Assembly (NCBI RefSeq): GCF_018130765.1
Contig: NZ_JAFCJZ010000007.1
Location: 62,001-126,000, forward strand
Direction: 5' to 3'
DNA: 64,000 nt
From: Bradyrhizobium iriomotense
Lineage (GTDB): Bacteria; Pseudomonadota; Alphaproteobacteria; Rhizobiales; Xanthobacteraceae
Below are positions 13,011 through 23,282 of this stretch, piece after piece. The position numbers and the translations under genes are program-made. The notes beneath the pieces are model-generated. The model was not told the origin of the DNA and searched no databases. It worked only from the letters and a program-made list of their open reading frames with translations. Numbering within the stretch: position 1 is the stretch's first letter; every line of letters starts with the position of its first letter.

Positions 13011-13844
13011 ATGGCACTGAAGACATTCAATCCCACGACGCCGGGCCAGCGCCAGCTGGTGATGGTCGATCGTTCGGCGCTCTACAAGGGCAAGCCGGTC
13101 AAGGCGCTCACCGAAGGCAAGAAGTCCTCGGGCGGCCGCAACAACACCGGCCGCATCACCGTGCGCTTCCGCGGCGGCGGTCACAAGCAGACGCTGCGCA
13201 TTGTCGACTTCAAGCGTGACAAGGTCGATGCACCCGCGACGGTCGAGCGGCTGGAATACGATCCGAACCGCACTGCGTTCATCGCGCTGATCAAGTACCA
13301 GGACGGCGAGCAGGCCTACATCCTGGCGCCGCAGCGCCTGGCCGTGGGTGACACCATCGTCGCCGGCAACTACGTCGACGTGAAGCCGGGCAATGTCATG
13401 CCGCTCGGCAACATGCCGGTCGGCACGATCATCCACAACATCGAGGTCAAGATCGGGAAGGGCGGCCAGCTCGCCCGTTCCGCCGGCACCTACGCCCAGC
13501 TCGTCGGCCGCGACCAGGACTACGTCATCATCCGCCTGAACTCGGGCGAGCAGCGCCTAGTGCACGGCCGCTGCCGCGGCACGATCGGCGCGGTGTCGAA
13601 CCCGGATCACATGAACACCTCGATCGGCAAGGCCGGTCGCAAGCGTTGGATGGGCCGTCGCCCGCACAACCGCGGTGTCGCCATGAACCCGATCGACCAT
13701 CCGCACGGCGGTGGTGAAGGTCGTACCTCGGGCGGTCGCCACCCGGTCACCCCGTGGGGCAAGCCGACCAAGGGCAAGAAGACCCGCACCAACAAGTCGA
13801 CCAACAAATTCATTCTCCTAAGCCGCCACAAGCGGAAGAAGTAA
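13011..13844 (+). CDS. rplB: 50S ribosomal protein L2
   Basis: L2 binds 23S rRNA domain IV and supports subunit joining and peptidyl transfer. The 277-residue protein begins [20 protein letters not shown]. It holds the RNA-binding core [18 protein letters not shown] and the conserved block [17 protein letters not shown] with the histidine (E. coli H229) implicated in activity. The C-terminal part is strongly basic. Gaps of 12 bases on either side fit a tightly packed operon. Confidence 0.98.
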   Translation: MALKTFNPTTPGQRQLVMVDRSALYKGKPVKALTEGKKSSGGRNNTGRITVRFRGGGHKQTLRIVDFKRDKVDAPATVERLEYDPNRTAFIALIKYQDGEQAYILAPQRLAVGDTIVAGNYVDVKPGNVMPLGNMPVGTIIHNIEVKIGKGGQLARSAGTYAQLVGRDQDYVIIRLNSGEQRLVHGRCRGTIGAVSNPDHMNTSIGKAGRKRWMGRRPHNRGVAMNPIDHPHGGGEGRTSGGRHPVTPWGKPTKGKKTRTNKSTNKFILLSRHKRKK

Positions 13845-13856
13845 GGAACGCCGGAC

Positions 13857-14135
13857 ATGGTTCGTTCAGTCTGGAAAGGCCCGTTCGTCGAGGGTTCTCT
13901 GCTCAAGAAGGCAGATGCCGCGCGCGCGTCCGGCCGTCACGACGTCATCAAGATCTGGAGCCGTCGCTCGACGATCCTGCCGCAGTTCGTCGGCCTGACC
14001 TTCGGTGTCTACAACGGTCAGAAGCACGTGCCGGTGGCGGTCAACGAGGAAATGGTCGGTCACAAGTTCGGCGAGTTCTCGCCGACCCGGACCTTCCATG
14101 GCCACTCCGGCGACAAGAAAGCCAAGAAGGCTTGA
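13857..14135 (+). CDS. rpsS: 30S ribosomal protein S19
   Basis: S19 forms the 30S head with S13 and contacts A-site tRNA. The 92-residue product shows the family start [17 protein letters not shown], the middle block [21 protein letters not shown] and the end [18 protein letters not shown]. It lies 12 bases after rplB and 10 before rplV. Confidence 0.98.
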   Translation: MVRSVWKGPFVEGSLLKKADAARASGRHDVIKIWSRRSTILPQFVGLTFGVYNGQKHVPVAVNEEMVGHKFGEFSPTRTFHGHSGDKKAKKA

Positions 14136-14145
14136 GGATTAAACG

Positions 14146-14532
14146 ATGAGCAAACCTAAGCGCGAACGGAGCCTCGCCGAGAACGAGGCCAAGGCGGTCG
14201 CCCGGATGCTGCGGGTGAGCCCGCAGAAGCTCAACCTGGTCGCCCAGCTCATTCGCGGCCGGAAGGCTTCCGCCGCGCTCGCCGACCTGCAGTTTTCGCG
14301 CAAGCGGATCGCGGTCGACGTGAAGAAGTGCCTGGAATCGGCTATCGCCAACGCCGAGAACAACCACGACCTCGACGTCGACGATCTCGTCGTGGCGCAG
14401 GCCTTCGTCGGCAACGGCCTCGTGATGAAGCGCTTCGCCGCCCGCGGCCGTGGCCGTTCGGGCCGTGTCTACAAACCATTTTCGCAGCTGACGATCATCG
14501 TTCGTCAGGTCGAAGCCGAAGCAGCGGCTTAA
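14146..14532 (+). CDS. rplV: 50S ribosomal protein L22
   Basis: L22 contributes a long hairpin to the nascent-peptide tunnel, the site of several macrolide-resistance changes. The 128-residue product starts [20 protein letters not shown]. The hairpin corresponds to residues about 85-115 ([19 protein letters not shown]). No deletion or duplication of the hairpin tip is apparent. It is followed after 17 bases by rpsC. Confidence 0.97.
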   Translation: MSKPKRERSLAENEAKAVARMLRVSPQKLNLVAQLIRGRKASAALADLQFSRKRIAVDVKKCLESAIANAENNHDLDVDDLVVAQAFVGNGLVMKRFAARGRGRSGRVYKPFSQLTIIVRQVEAEAAA

Positions 14533-14549
14533 GGGCGCAGGAGAACACG

Positions 14550-15275
<726 letters not shown>

Positions 15276-15305
15276 GGCCGCACAGGGATTTGAGGGCTTA
15301 AAGCC

Positions 15306-15719
15306 ATGATGCAACCTAAGAAAACGAAGTTCCGGAAGGCGCATAAGGGCCGCATCCACGGCGTTGCGTCTTCGGGCGCGACGTTGGCGTTCGGCCAGTT
15401 CGGCCTGAAGGCGACGGAGCCGGAGCGCGTCACCGCGCGTCAGATCGAAGCCGCCCGCCGCGCGCTGACCCGCCACATGAAGCGCGCCGGCCGCGTCTGG
15501 ATCCGCGTATTCCCCGACGTTCCGGTGTCGAAGAAGCCGGCCGAAGTCCGCATGGGCTCGGGCAAGGGTTCGCCGGAACTGTGGGTGGCTCGCGTCAAGC
15601 CGGGCCGGGTGCTGTTCGAGATCGACGGCGTCAACACCCAGACGGCGCGCGAGGCGCTGACCCTCGCGGCCGCCAAGCTGCCGATCAAGACGCGCTTCGT
15701 CGAGCGCATTGCGGAGTAA
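15306..15719 (+). CDS. rplP: 50S ribosomal protein L16
   Basis: L16 organises the A-site side of the 50S subunit and is a late assembly protein. The 137-residue product starts [19 protein letters not shown] and includes the loop [20 protein letters not shown], the region hydroxylated or methylated in some bacteria. Its stop overlaps an alternative in-frame ATG of rpmC (TAATG). Confidence 0.97.
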   Translation: MMQPKKTKFRKAHKGRIHGVASSGATLAFGQFGLKATEPERVTARQIEAARRALTRHMKRAGRVWIRVFPDVPVSKKPAEVRMGSGKGSPELWVARVKPGRVLFEIDGVNTQTAREALTLAAAKLPIKTRFVERIAE

Positions 15720-15724
15720 TGGCC

Positions 15725-15931
15725 ATGGCCCAGATGAAGATCGAAGACATCCGCGCGATGAGCCCCGACCAGCAGGATGACGCCATCCTGAACCTGAAGA
15801 AGGAGCGCTTCAACCTGCGCTTCCAGCGCGCCACCGGGCAGCTCGAGAACACCTCGCGCCTGCGCGAGGCCCGCCGTGACATCGCCCGGATCAAGACCGT
15901 CGCCGCGCAGACGCGCGCGAAGAAGAAGTAA
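15725..15931 (+). CDS. rpmC: 50S ribosomal protein L29
   Basis: L29 is a small two-helix protein near the tunnel exit that neighbours L23. The start at 15725 gives 68 residues, [20 protein letters not shown], in line with family starts; an in-frame ATG at 15719 overlapping the rplP stop would add MA. The block [20 protein letters not shown] is diagnostic. Confidence 0.96.
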   Translation: MAQMKIEDIRAMSPDQQDDAILNLKKERFNLRFQRATGQLENTSRLREARRDIARIKTVAAQTRAKKK

Positions 15932-15944
15932 GAGGCTTACGAAG

Positions 15945-16193
15945 ATGCCGAAACGTACTTTGCAGGGCGTGGTCGTCAGCGACAAGCAGGCCAAGACCAT
16001 CGTGGTGCGCGTTGACCGCCGGTTCACGCACCCGATCTACAAGAAGACGATCCGCCGTTCGAAGAACTACCACGCGCACGACGAGAGCAACGAGTTCAAG
16101 CCGGGCGACATGGTGTGGATCGAGGAATCGAAGCCGATTTCGAAGTTGAAGCGCTGGGTCGTGATCCGGGGCGAACACAAGAAAAGCGCCTGA
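15945..16193 (+). CDS. rpsQ: 30S ribosomal protein S17
   Basis: S17 is an OB-fold primary binder of 16S rRNA. The ATG at 15945 gives an 82-residue protein beginning [18 protein letters not shown] and ending [15 protein letters not shown]; the longer frame would begin inside rpmC. It closes the S10 cluster. The 84-base gap to rplN is the largest between ribosomal genes in this stretch and could hold a processing site, but no terminator is visible there. Confidence 0.97.
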   Translation: MPKRTLQGVVVSDKQAKTIVVRVDRRFTHPIYKKTIRRSKNYHAHDESNEFKPGDMVWIEESKPISKLKRWVVIRGEHKKSA

Positions 16194-16277
16194 TCTGTTG
16201 GCTTTAGCCGACTGACTTCAGGGAAATGTTGAGCGCCGGCTGGGCTGGCGCAAAGAGAAAGAGGACGAGGTGCATCA

Positions 16278-16646
16278 ATGATTCAGATGCAGACCAACCT
16301 CGACGTGGCCGACAATTCTGGCGCACGCCGTGTCATGTGTATCAAGGTGCTCGGGGGCTCCAAGCGCCGCTACGCCACGATCGGCGACATCATCGTCGTC
16401 TCGATCAAGGAAGCGATTCCGCGTGGCAAGGTGAAGAAGGGCGACGTGATGAAGGCCGTCGTGGTGCGCGTCCGCAAGGACATCCGCCGCGCCGACGGTT
16501 CGGTCATCCGTTTCGACCGTAACGCCGCCGTTCTGATCAACAACCAGTCCGAGCCGGTCGGCACCCGTATCTTCGGGCCCGTGCCGCGCGAGCTGCGCGC
16601 CAAGAACCACATGAAGATCATCTCGCTCGCGCCGGAGGTGCTGTAA
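16278..16646 (+). CDS. rplN: 50S ribosomal protein L14
   Basis: L14 is at the subunit interface, where ribosome silencing factor RsfS binds. The 122-residue product starts [20 protein letters not shown] and ends [11 protein letters not shown], both family signatures. It opens the spc cluster. Its stop shares a base with the rplX start (TAATG), suggesting translational coupling. Confidence 0.98.
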   Translation: MIQMQTNLDVADNSGARRVMCIKVLGGSKRRYATIGDIIVVSIKEAIPRGKVKKGDVMKAVVVRVRKDIRRADGSVIRFDRNAAVLINNQSEPVGTRIFGPVPRELRAKNHMKIISLAPEVL

Positions 16647-16952
16647 TGGCTGCGAAGATCCGCAAGGGCGACAAGGTCGTCGTGCTGACCGGTCGCGACA
16701 AGGGCCGCACCGGCGAGGTGTTCGAGGTTCGCCCCGACGCCGGCACGGCGCTCGTGCGCGGCATCAACATGGTCAAGCGTCACCAGAAGCAGACGCAGGC
16801 CCAGGAGGGCGGCATCATCTCGAAAGAGGCGCCGATCCAACTGTCCAACATCGCGTATGTCGGCAAGGACGGAAAGCCGACCCGCGTCGGATTCAAGATT
16901 CTGGCGGACGGCAAGAAGGTTCGCATCGCCAAGAGCTCGGGAGCTGAGATCG

Positions 16953-16960
<8 letters not shown>
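16646..16960 (+). CDS. rplX: 50S ribosomal protein L24
   Basis: L24 is an assembly initiator of the 50S subunit. The 104-residue protein has the N-terminal KOW motif ([20 protein letters not shown]) and the conserved segment [18 protein letters not shown]. It overlaps rplN by one base and rplE by eight. Confidence 0.97.
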
Positions 16961-17510
<550 letters not shown>

Positions 17511-17556
17511 GACGCTGACCTAAAGCCTCTCAAACGCGGATACCCAGGAGCCAAGC

Positions 17557-17862
17557 ATGGCAAAGAAGAGTTCAGTCGAGAAGAACAACCGGCGCAAGCG
17601 GATGGTGAAGAACGCCGCCGCCAAGCGCGAGCGGTTGAAGGCGATCATCGCCGACAAGAAGCTGCCGATGGAGGAGCGTTTCGCTGCGACGTTGAAGCTG
17701 GCCGAAATGCCGCGCAATTCGTCGGCGACCCGCATCCGCCTGCGTTGCGAGCTGTCGGGCCGCCCGCGCTCGAACTATCGCAAGAACAAGCTGTCCCGTA
17801 TCGCGCTGCGCGACCTTGGCTCCAAGGGCATGGTCCCGGGCCTCGTGAAGTCCAGCTGGTAA
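17557..17862 (+). CDS. rpsN: 30S ribosomal protein S14, zinc-independent type
   Basis: S14 is a late-binding 30S head protein. The 101-residue product is the long form with no CxxC pairs, so it does not need zinc; the ending GLVKSSW and the block [19 protein letters not shown] are typical. The 46-base gap before it is slightly wider than its neighbours. rpsH follows after 14 bases. Confidence 0.97.
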   Translation: MAKKSSVEKNNRRKRMVKNAAAKRERLKAIIADKKLPMEERFAATLKLAEMPRNSSATRIRLRCELSGRPRSNYRKNKLSRIALRDLGSKGMVPGLVKSSW

Positions 17863-17876
17863 GGAGGGTCGTTTAG

Positions 17877-18275
17877 ATGTCTACGCACGATCCAATCAGC
17901 GATCTGATCACCCGCATCCGCAACGCGCAGATGCGCTCCAAGACCAAGGTCTCCACGCCTGGCTCGAAGATGCGCGAGAACGTGCTCGAGGTGCTGAAGT
18001 CCGAGGGCTACATCCGCGGCTACGCCACGCTCGAGCATCCCTCGGGCCGCAGCGAGATCGAGATCGAGTTGAAGTATTTCGACGGCGAGCCCGTCATCCG
18101 CGAGATCGAACGCGTTTCCAAGCCAGGGCGTCGTGTTTACGCCTCGGTGAAGAACCTGCCGCGGGTCAACAACGGGCTCGGCATTTCGGTGTTGTCGACG
18201 CCGAAGGGGATCATGGCCGACCACAGCGCGCGCGACGCGAATGTGGGCGGTGAAGTCCTCTTCACGGTGTTCTGA
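17877..18275 (+). CDS. rpsH: 30S ribosomal protein S8
   Basis: S8 binds helix 21 of 16S rRNA early in assembly and in E. coli represses the spc operon through an rplE mRNA site. The 132-residue product starts [20 protein letters not shown] and ends [22 protein letters not shown] plus six residues, the conserved C-terminal region. It is preceded by a clear AAGGAGGG ribosome-binding site at about 17861. Confidence 0.97.
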   Translation: MSTHDPISDLITRIRNAQMRSKTKVSTPGSKMRENVLEVLKSEGYIRGYATLEHPSGRSEIEIELKYFDGEPVIREIERVSKPGRRVYASVKNLPRVNNGLGISVLSTPKGIMADHSARDANVGGEVLFTVF

Positions 18276-18291
18276 GAAGGATTTTTCATCC

Positions 18292-18825
18292 ATGTCACGA
18301 GTTGGCAAAAGGCCTGTGGCGGTTCCGTCGGGTGTGACCGCGACCGTCGATGGGCAGACCGTCAAGATGAAGGGACCGAAGGGTCAGCTTCAGTTCGTCG
18401 TCCATGACGACGTCGAGGTGAAGCTCGAGAGCGGCCAGATCAAGGTCAAGCCGCGCGCTGATACCAACCGCGCCCGCGCGCTGTACGGTACCGCTCGCGC
18501 CCAGGTCGCGAATCTGGTCGAAGGCGTCACCAAGGGCTTCGAGAAGAAGCTCGAGATCACCGGCGTCGGCTACCGTGCCGCGATGCAGGGCAAGAACCTG
18601 CAGCTCGCGCTCGGCTACAGCCACGACGTGGTCTATCCGATCCCGGAAGGGATCACGATCACCGTGCCGAAGCCGACCGAGATCACGGTCGCGGGCAGCG
18701 ACGTCCAGCGCGTCGGCCAGGTCGCCGCGGAGATCCGCGCCTACCGTCCGCCGGAGCCCTACAAGGGCAAGGGCGTGAAGTATGTGGGCGAATTCATCTT
18801 CCGCAAGGAAGGCAAGAAGAAGTAA
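18292..18825 (+). CDS. rplF: 50S ribosomal protein L6
   Basis: L6 lies near the factor-binding site and the sarcin-ricin loop. The ATG at 18292 gives 177 residues beginning [20 protein letters not shown]; the longer frame would begin inside rpsH. The second L6 repeat ends with the diagnostic [17 protein letters not shown]. It lies 16 bases after rpsH and 11 before rplR. Confidence 0.97.
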   Translation: MSRVGKRPVAVPSGVTATVDGQTVKMKGPKGQLQFVVHDDVEVKLESGQIKVKPRADTNRARALYGTARAQVANLVEGVTKGFEKKLEITGVGYRAAMQGKNLQLALGYSHDVVYPIPEGITITVPKPTEITVAGSDVQRVGQVAAEIRAYRPPEPYKGKGVKYVGEFIFRKEGKKK

Positions 18826-18836
18826 CGGAGCCGGTC

Positions 18837-19199
18837 ATGTCCAAAGCCAAGGTTACGAATGCCCGGCGCAAGCGGAGTGTGCGGCTGAAGCTGCGCCGCT
18901 CCGGTGGCGGCCGTCCGCGTCTGTCGGTGTTCCGCTCGTCCAAGCACATCTACGCCCAGGTCATCGACGACCTGAAGGGCGAGACGCTGGCCTCTGCCTC
19001 GTCGCTAGAGAAGGCGATGCGCGACGGCGGCAAGACCGGTGCCGACATCGATGCGGCGAAGGCGGTCGGCAAGCTGCTGGCCGAGCGCGCCGCCGAGAAG
19101 GGCGTCAAGGAAGTCGTGTTCGATCGCGGCAGCTACCTCTACCACGGGCGCGTCAAGGCTTTGGCCGACGCCGCGCGTGAGAGCGGGCTGAGCTTCTAA
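18837..19199 (+). CDS. rplR: 50S ribosomal protein L18
   Basis: L18 brings 5S rRNA into the large subunit with L5. The 120-residue product has the basic N-terminus [20 protein letters not shown], the core [17 protein letters not shown] and the ending [16 protein letters not shown], all family features. Confidence 0.97.
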   Translation: MSKAKVTNARRKRSVRLKLRRSGGGRPRLSVFRSSKHIYAQVIDDLKGETLASASSLEKAMRDGGKTGADIDAAKAVGKLLAERAAEKGVKEVVFDRGSYLYHGRVKALADAARESGLSF

Positions 19200-19243
19200 C
19201 AGAATTTGAGGATTGAGGCGTAAGCCTCTGAAGGATTGGAAAA

Positions 19244-19837
19244 ATGGCAGAACGCGAACAACGTGGTGGACGCGATCAACGCGGCGGCGGACGCGAACGC
19301 AAGGAGCGCGAGGAGCGCGACAGCGAGTTCGTCGACAAGCTGGTCCACATCAACCGCGTGGCCAAGGTCGTCAAGGGCGGCAAGCGCTTCGGTTTCGCAG
19401 CGCTGGTCGTGATCGGCGACCAGAAGGGCCGCGCCGGCTTCGGTCACGGCAAGGCGCGCGAAGTGCCTGAGGCGATCCGTAAGGCAACCGAGTCCGCCAA
19501 GCGCAACCTGACGCGGGTGTCGCTGCGCGAGGGTCGCACGCTCCATCACGACATCGCCGGCCGTCATGGCGCGGGCCGTGTCTACCTGCGTGCAGCCCCG
19601 GCTGGTACCGGCATCATCGCCGGCGGCCCGATGCGCGCCGTGTTCGAGACGCTTGGCGTCCAGGACGTGGTGGCGAAGTCGATCGGCTCGTCGAACCCGT
19701 ACAACATGGTTCGCGCAACCTTCGACGCGCTGAAGCATCAGGATTCGCCGCGTTCGGTCGCAGCCCGCCGCAACATCAAGGTGTCCACTCTGCAGTCGCG
19801 CCGTATCGGTGGCGATGCCGAGGCGGCTGCCGACTAA
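19244..19837 (+). CDS. rpsE: 30S ribosomal protein S5
   Basis: S5 helps keep decoding accurate and lines the mRNA entrance. The 197-residue protein has a charged N-terminal extension ([20 protein letters not shown]) followed by the double-stranded RNA-binding domain and the core block [20 protein letters not shown]. The segment [18 protein letters not shown] is the region mutated in spectinomycin resistance and looks wild type. The total length exceeds E. coli S5 (167) because of both termini. Confidence 0.97.
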   Translation: MAEREQRGGRDQRGGGRERKEREERDSEFVDKLVHINRVAKVVKGGKRFGFAALVVIGDQKGRAGFGHGKAREVPEAIRKATESAKRNLTRVSLREGRTLHHDIAGRHGAGRVYLRAAPAGTGIIAGGPMRAVFETLGVQDVVAKSIGSSNPYNMVRATFDALKHQDSPRSVAARRNIKVSTLQSRRIGGDAEAAAD

Positions 19838-19860
19838 CGGAAGCTTTGGAGTAGACTCCC

Positions 19861-20067
19861 ATGGCCAAGAACGCCGCTAAGTCCAGCAAGACGATCAAGC
19901 TCGAGCAGATCGGCAGCGCGATCCGCCGCCATCACTCGCAGCGCTCGACGCTGATCGGTCTCAAGCTCAACAAGATCGGTCGCACCAGCGAACTGCAGGA
20001 CACCCCGGCAGTCCGCGGCATGATCGAGAAGGTTCACCATCTCGTCCGCATCGTCGACGAGAAGTAA
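19861..20067 (+). CDS. rpmD: 50S ribosomal protein L30
   Basis: This is the small bacterial L30 of 68 residues, slightly longer than the usual 59-60 because of a basic N-terminus ([20 protein letters not shown]). The diagnostic part is [20 protein letters not shown] followed by [14 protein letters not shown]. It lies 23 bases after rpsE and 18 before rplO. Confidence 0.96.
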   Translation: MAKNAAKSSKTIKLEQIGSAIRRHHSQRSTLIGLKLNKIGRTSELQDTPAVRGMIEKVHHLVRIVDEK

Positions 20068-20085
20068 GAAATAAGGAGAAGGGCG

Positions 20086-20571
20086 ATGAAGCTCAGCGAT
20101 ATCGCCGACAACGCCGGCTCGCGCAAAAAGCGTATGCGCGTCGGCCGCGGCATCGGTTCGGGCAAGGGCAAGCAGTCCGGCCGCGGCGGCAAGGGCCAGA
20201 CCGCGCGTTCGGGCGTGCGCATCAAGGGTTTCGAAGGCGGCCAGATGCCGATGCATCGCCGTCTGCCCAAGCGCGGCTTCAACAACATCTTCCGCGTTGA
20301 GTTCGCCGAGATCAATCTCGACCGGCTCCAGGAAGCGGTCGATGCCAAGAAGATCGACGCCGGCAGCGTCGTGAACGTCGAGGCCCTGGTGAAGGGCGGC
20401 GTGCTGCGCCGCGCCAAGGCCGGCCTGCGGCTGCTCGGCCGCGGCGAACTCAAGTCCAAGCTCAACATCGAAGTGCATGGCGCCACCAAGACCGCGATCG
20501 CGGCGGTCGAGAAGGCCGGCGGCTCGGTGAAGATCCTCGCCCCTGCCAAGGAAGAAGGCGAGGCGGCGTAA
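20086..20571 (+). CDS. rplO: 50S ribosomal protein L15
   Basis: L15 is a late 50S assembly protein. The 161-residue protein starts [20 protein letters not shown] and shows the long glycine-rich basic arm [20 protein letters not shown]. It is the last ribosomal gene before secY; a terminator-like hairpin starts 14 bases after its stop. Confidence 0.97.
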   Translation: MKLSDIADNAGSRKKRMRVGRGIGSGKGKQSGRGGKGQTARSGVRIKGFEGGQMPMHRRLPKRGFNNIFRVEFAEINLDRLQEAVDAKKIDAGSVVNVEALVKGGVLRRAKAGLRLLGRGELKSKLNIEVHGATKTAIAAVEKAGGSVKILAPAKEEGEAA

Positions 20572-20584
20572 CAACTGCGTCATT

Positions 20585-20606
20585 GGCCCGCGGCTCGCGG
20601 GCCTTT
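20585..20606 (+). terminator. Terminator-like hairpin between rplO and secY
   Basis: An eight-base perfect stem GGCCCGCG / CGCGGGCC with a GCT loop is followed by only TTT. It could partially terminate and so lower secY expression relative to the ribosomal genes. The short T-run makes full termination doubtful. Confidence 0.5.
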
Positions 20607-20721
20607 ACGCATGCGGGACGTGGACTTATCGAAGCCGAGCCCCAGATAATGTCCGGCGTCCGCTAGATAGTAGCCCGGCCGCGGGCATGACGGCGCAACA
20701 GGCGGCGGGAGAAAGTCCAAG

Positions 20722-22053
20722 ATGGTCTCTGCAGCGGAACAACTGGCAGCCAACCTCAATTTCGGCGCGTTTGCCAAGGCCGACGAACTGAAGAAGCGCA
20801 TCTGGTTCACCCTGGGTGCGCTGCTCGTTTATCGGCTCGGAACCTACATCCCGCTGCCGGGCATCGATCCCAACATCTGGGAGCAGGTGTTCAAGTCGCA
20901 GGCGGGCGGCATCCTCGGCATGTTCAACATGTTCGCCGGCGGCGGCATCCACCGCATGGCGATCTTCGCGCTGAACATCATGCCGTACATCTCGGCCTCG
21001 ATCATCATCCAGCTCCTGACCACCGTCTCGCCGCAGCTCGAGGCGCTGAAGAAGGAGGGTGAGGCCGGCCGCAAGACGCTGAACCAGTACACGCGCTATC
21101 TGACCGTGATCCTGGCTGCGTTCCAGTCCTACGGTATCGCGGTCGGTCTCGAAGGCGCCGGCAACGTCGTCAGCGACCCCGGCATGTTCTTCCGCCTGTC
21201 CACGGCGATAACGCTGACCGGCGGCACCATGTTCCTGATGTGGCTGGGCGAGCAGATCACCTCGCGCGGCATCGGCAACGGTATCTCGCTGATCATTCTC
21301 GCCGGCATCGTCGCCGAGCTGCCCGCGGCGCTCGCCAACATGCTCGAGCTCGGCCGCCAGGGCGCGATGTCGACCGGCCTGATCCTGGTCGTCATCATCA
21401 TGGCCGTCGCCGTGATCGCCTTCATCGTGTTCATGGAGCGCGCACAGCGCCGGCTCTTGATCCAGTATCCGAAGCGCCAGGTCGGCAACAAGATGTTCGA
21501 GGGCCAGTCCTCGCATCTGCCGCTCAAGCTCAACACCTCGGGCGTGATTCCGCCGATCTTCGCGTCCTCGCTGCTTTTGCTGCCGACCACGGTTGCGAAC
21601 TTCAACGCGGGCAGCGGGCCGGAATGGTTCCAGTGGATCACGACCCAGCTCGGCCACGGCCGTCCGCTGTTCCTGATCATGTATCTGGCGCTGATCGTGT
21701 TCTTCGCGTTCTTCTACACCGCGATCGTGTTCAACCCGACCGAGACCGCGGACAATCTGAAGAAGCATGGCGGCTTCATTCCGGGCATCCGCCCCGGCGA
21801 GCGCACTGCGGAATATATCGACTACGTGCTGTCCCGCATCACGGTGCTCGGTGCGATCTATCTCGCGATCGTCTGCTTGATCCCGGAGATCCTGATCTCC
21901 TACGCCTCGGTGCCGTTCTACTTCGGCGGCACCTCGCTGCTGATCGTCGTCAGCGTCACCATGGACACCGTGGCTCAGGTGCAGGGCTATCTGCTGGCCC
22001 ATCAGTACGAAGGCCTGATCCGCAAGTCCAAGCTGCGCGGTCGTCGCCGCTAG
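20722..22053 (+). CDS. secY: Preprotein translocase channel subunit SecY
   Basis: SecY is the ten-helix channel of the Sec translocon. The 443-residue protein has the plug segment LGMFNMFAGGGIHRMAIFAL after helix 1, the C4 loop ERAQRRLLIQYPKRQVGNK, and the C5 loop IPGIRPGERTAEYIDYV, whose arginine is residue 357, the same number as the arginine needed for SecA-driven export in E. coli. It is therefore the housekeeping channel. A 150-base gap with a hairpin separates it from rplO. A second SecY-like gene starts 17 bases after its stop, which is the unusual part of this locus. Confidence 0.98.
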   Translation: MVSAAEQLAANLNFGAFAKADELKKRIWFTLGALLVYRLGTYIPLPGIDPNIWEQVFKSQAGGILGMFNMFAGGGIHRMAIFALNIMPYISASIIIQLLTTVSPQLEALKKEGEAGRKTLNQYTRYLTVILAAFQSYGIAVGLEGAGNVVSDPGMFFRLSTAITLTGGTMFLMWLGEQITSRGIGNGISLIILAGIVAELPAALANMLELGRQGAMSTGLILVVIIMAVAVIAFIVFMERAQRRLLIQYPKRQVGNKMFEGQSSHLPLKLNTSGVIPPIFASSLLLLPTTVANFNAGSGPEWFQWITTQLGHGRPLFLIMYLALIVFFAFFYTAIVFNPTETADNLKKHGGFIPGIRPGERTAEYIDYVLSRITVLGAIYLAIVCLIPEILISYASVPFYFGGTSLLIVVSVTMDTVAQVQGYLLAHQYEGLIRKSKLRGRRR

Positions 22054-22070
22054 CCGCGGCGTCGCCGTAG

Positions 22071-23282
22071 ATGAGCAGGGAGCTCGCGCGCCGAATCGCT
22101 TTCACGATTGGCGCGCTGCTCCTTTTCAGGCTAGGCACCCAGATCCCGGTCGCGGGAGTGAACACGTCCGGCTTCTCGCCGACGTCGGACATCATCGCCC
22201 GTCTCTCGCTCTTCGCGCTCGGCCTCGTTCCCTATCTGACCGCGGCGATCTTCGTCCGGCTGCTGTCCGTGGTGTGGCGCGGCCTGAATTCGCTGGAGCA
22301 GTCGGGTGAGGGCGGCCGGCGCAAGGTCGCCCGTGCCACGCTCGCACTCACGCTGGGACTTGCCGCCTTCCAGGCCTATGGCATCGCCTCCTCGTTGACG
22401 TCCATTCCGGGCCTGGTCAGCAATCCAGACGGCTGGTTCGCGGTGACTGCGACGGCTTCGATGGTCGGTGGCGTCTTCGTGCTGGTGTGGTTGAGCGAAC
22501 AGATCACCCGCTACGGCATCGGCAACGGTTTGGCGTTGATCTTGAGCGTCGGCATTCTCGTCTCCATTCCTCGCGACGTTGCTGGCATCGTGGAGCTGGT
22601 GCGGAGAGGCGCGATCTCGAGCAACCTCGTGTTCGTCCACGCCATGCTCTGGGTCGTGACGGTTGCCGCGATCGTGCTTGTCGAAGGCGCGCGGCGAAAT
22701 GTGCGCGTCGAGTTCGGCGCACTCGCCGTCGGCCATCGGCAACTGCCGGCGCGCGATGCCGTGCTGCCGATCAAGCTCAACAGCGCCGGGTTCCTGATTC
22801 CAGTTACCGTGGCGCCGTGGATCTTCTTTCTTCCGCTCGCCTTTGCGGGCCTCGTGCTGGGCGTCGATCACCCCTTGGTCGCCGCGGCCTACCGGCATTT
22901 TCAGTTGGGGCAGCCGGCGCACCTCATCCTCGTGTCGATCGCCGTGTTCGTGATCGCCTTCGTTTATACCGCCTATGTCGTCGATCCCGAACACACCGCC
23001 AAATCCCTGGCCCGGCATAGTGGCACTATTCCCGGTATCGCTCCCGGCGAGGCCACTGCCGGCTATCTCGATCGCGTCGTGTCATTGACGACGGTCGTCG
23101 GAGCCGTCTACCTGACGGTGTTGCAGTTGATTCCGGAGGTGTTCGAGCTTTACGGGATCGGTCTGCCTTATAGTATGGTCGTCGATGGCGGTGCGGCGCT
23201 GGTTGTGGTTTGCACTGTCCTTGATATCAAAACACAGGTGCGCGACGTATCGCTCACCAATCCGGGGGGCGTACGCCGATGA
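22071..23282 (+). CDS. Second, divergent SecY-like protein (SecY paralog)
   Basis: The 403-residue membrane protein aligns by eye with SecY along its length: helix 1 [55 protein letters not shown] and [17 protein letters not shown] match their SecY counterparts. It differs where SecY function is concentrated. The arginine of the C5 loop is alanine (A324). The C4 loop has lost the PKRQ segment. The helix 1-2 interval holding the plug is about 16 residues shorter, and the N-terminus is about 18 shorter. No SecA2, accessory Sec or glycosylation genes are nearby. It lies between secY and adk and overlaps adk by four bases, so all three are probably co-transcribed. Its function is unknown; it could be a specialised channel, an insertase-like partner or a regulator of SecY. 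Confidence 0.85.
   Translation: MSRELARRIAFTIGALLLFRLGTQIPVAGVNTSGFSPTSDIIARLSLFALGLVPYLTAAIFVRLLSVVWRGLNSLEQSGEGGRRKVARATLALTLGLAAFQAYGIASSLTSIPGLVSNPDGWFAVTATASMVGGVFVLVWLSEQITRYGIGNGLALILSVGILVSIPRDVAGIVELVRRGAISSNLVFVHAMLWVVTVAAIVLVEGARRNVRVEFGALAVGHRQLPARDAVLPIKLNSAGFLIPVTVAPWIFFLPLAFAGLVLGVDHPLVAAAYRHFQLGQPAHLILVSIAVFVIAFVYTAYVVDPEHTAKSLARHSGTIPGIAPGEATAGYLDRVVSLTTVVGAVYLTVLQLIPEVFELYGIGLPYSMVVDGGAALVVVCTVLDIKTQVRDVSLTNPGGVRR

Noticed and set aside
22071..23282. SecY paralog as part of a SecA2-type accessory Sec system
   Set aside because: No secA2, asp or glycosyltransferase gene and no serine-rich substrate is found in the window.
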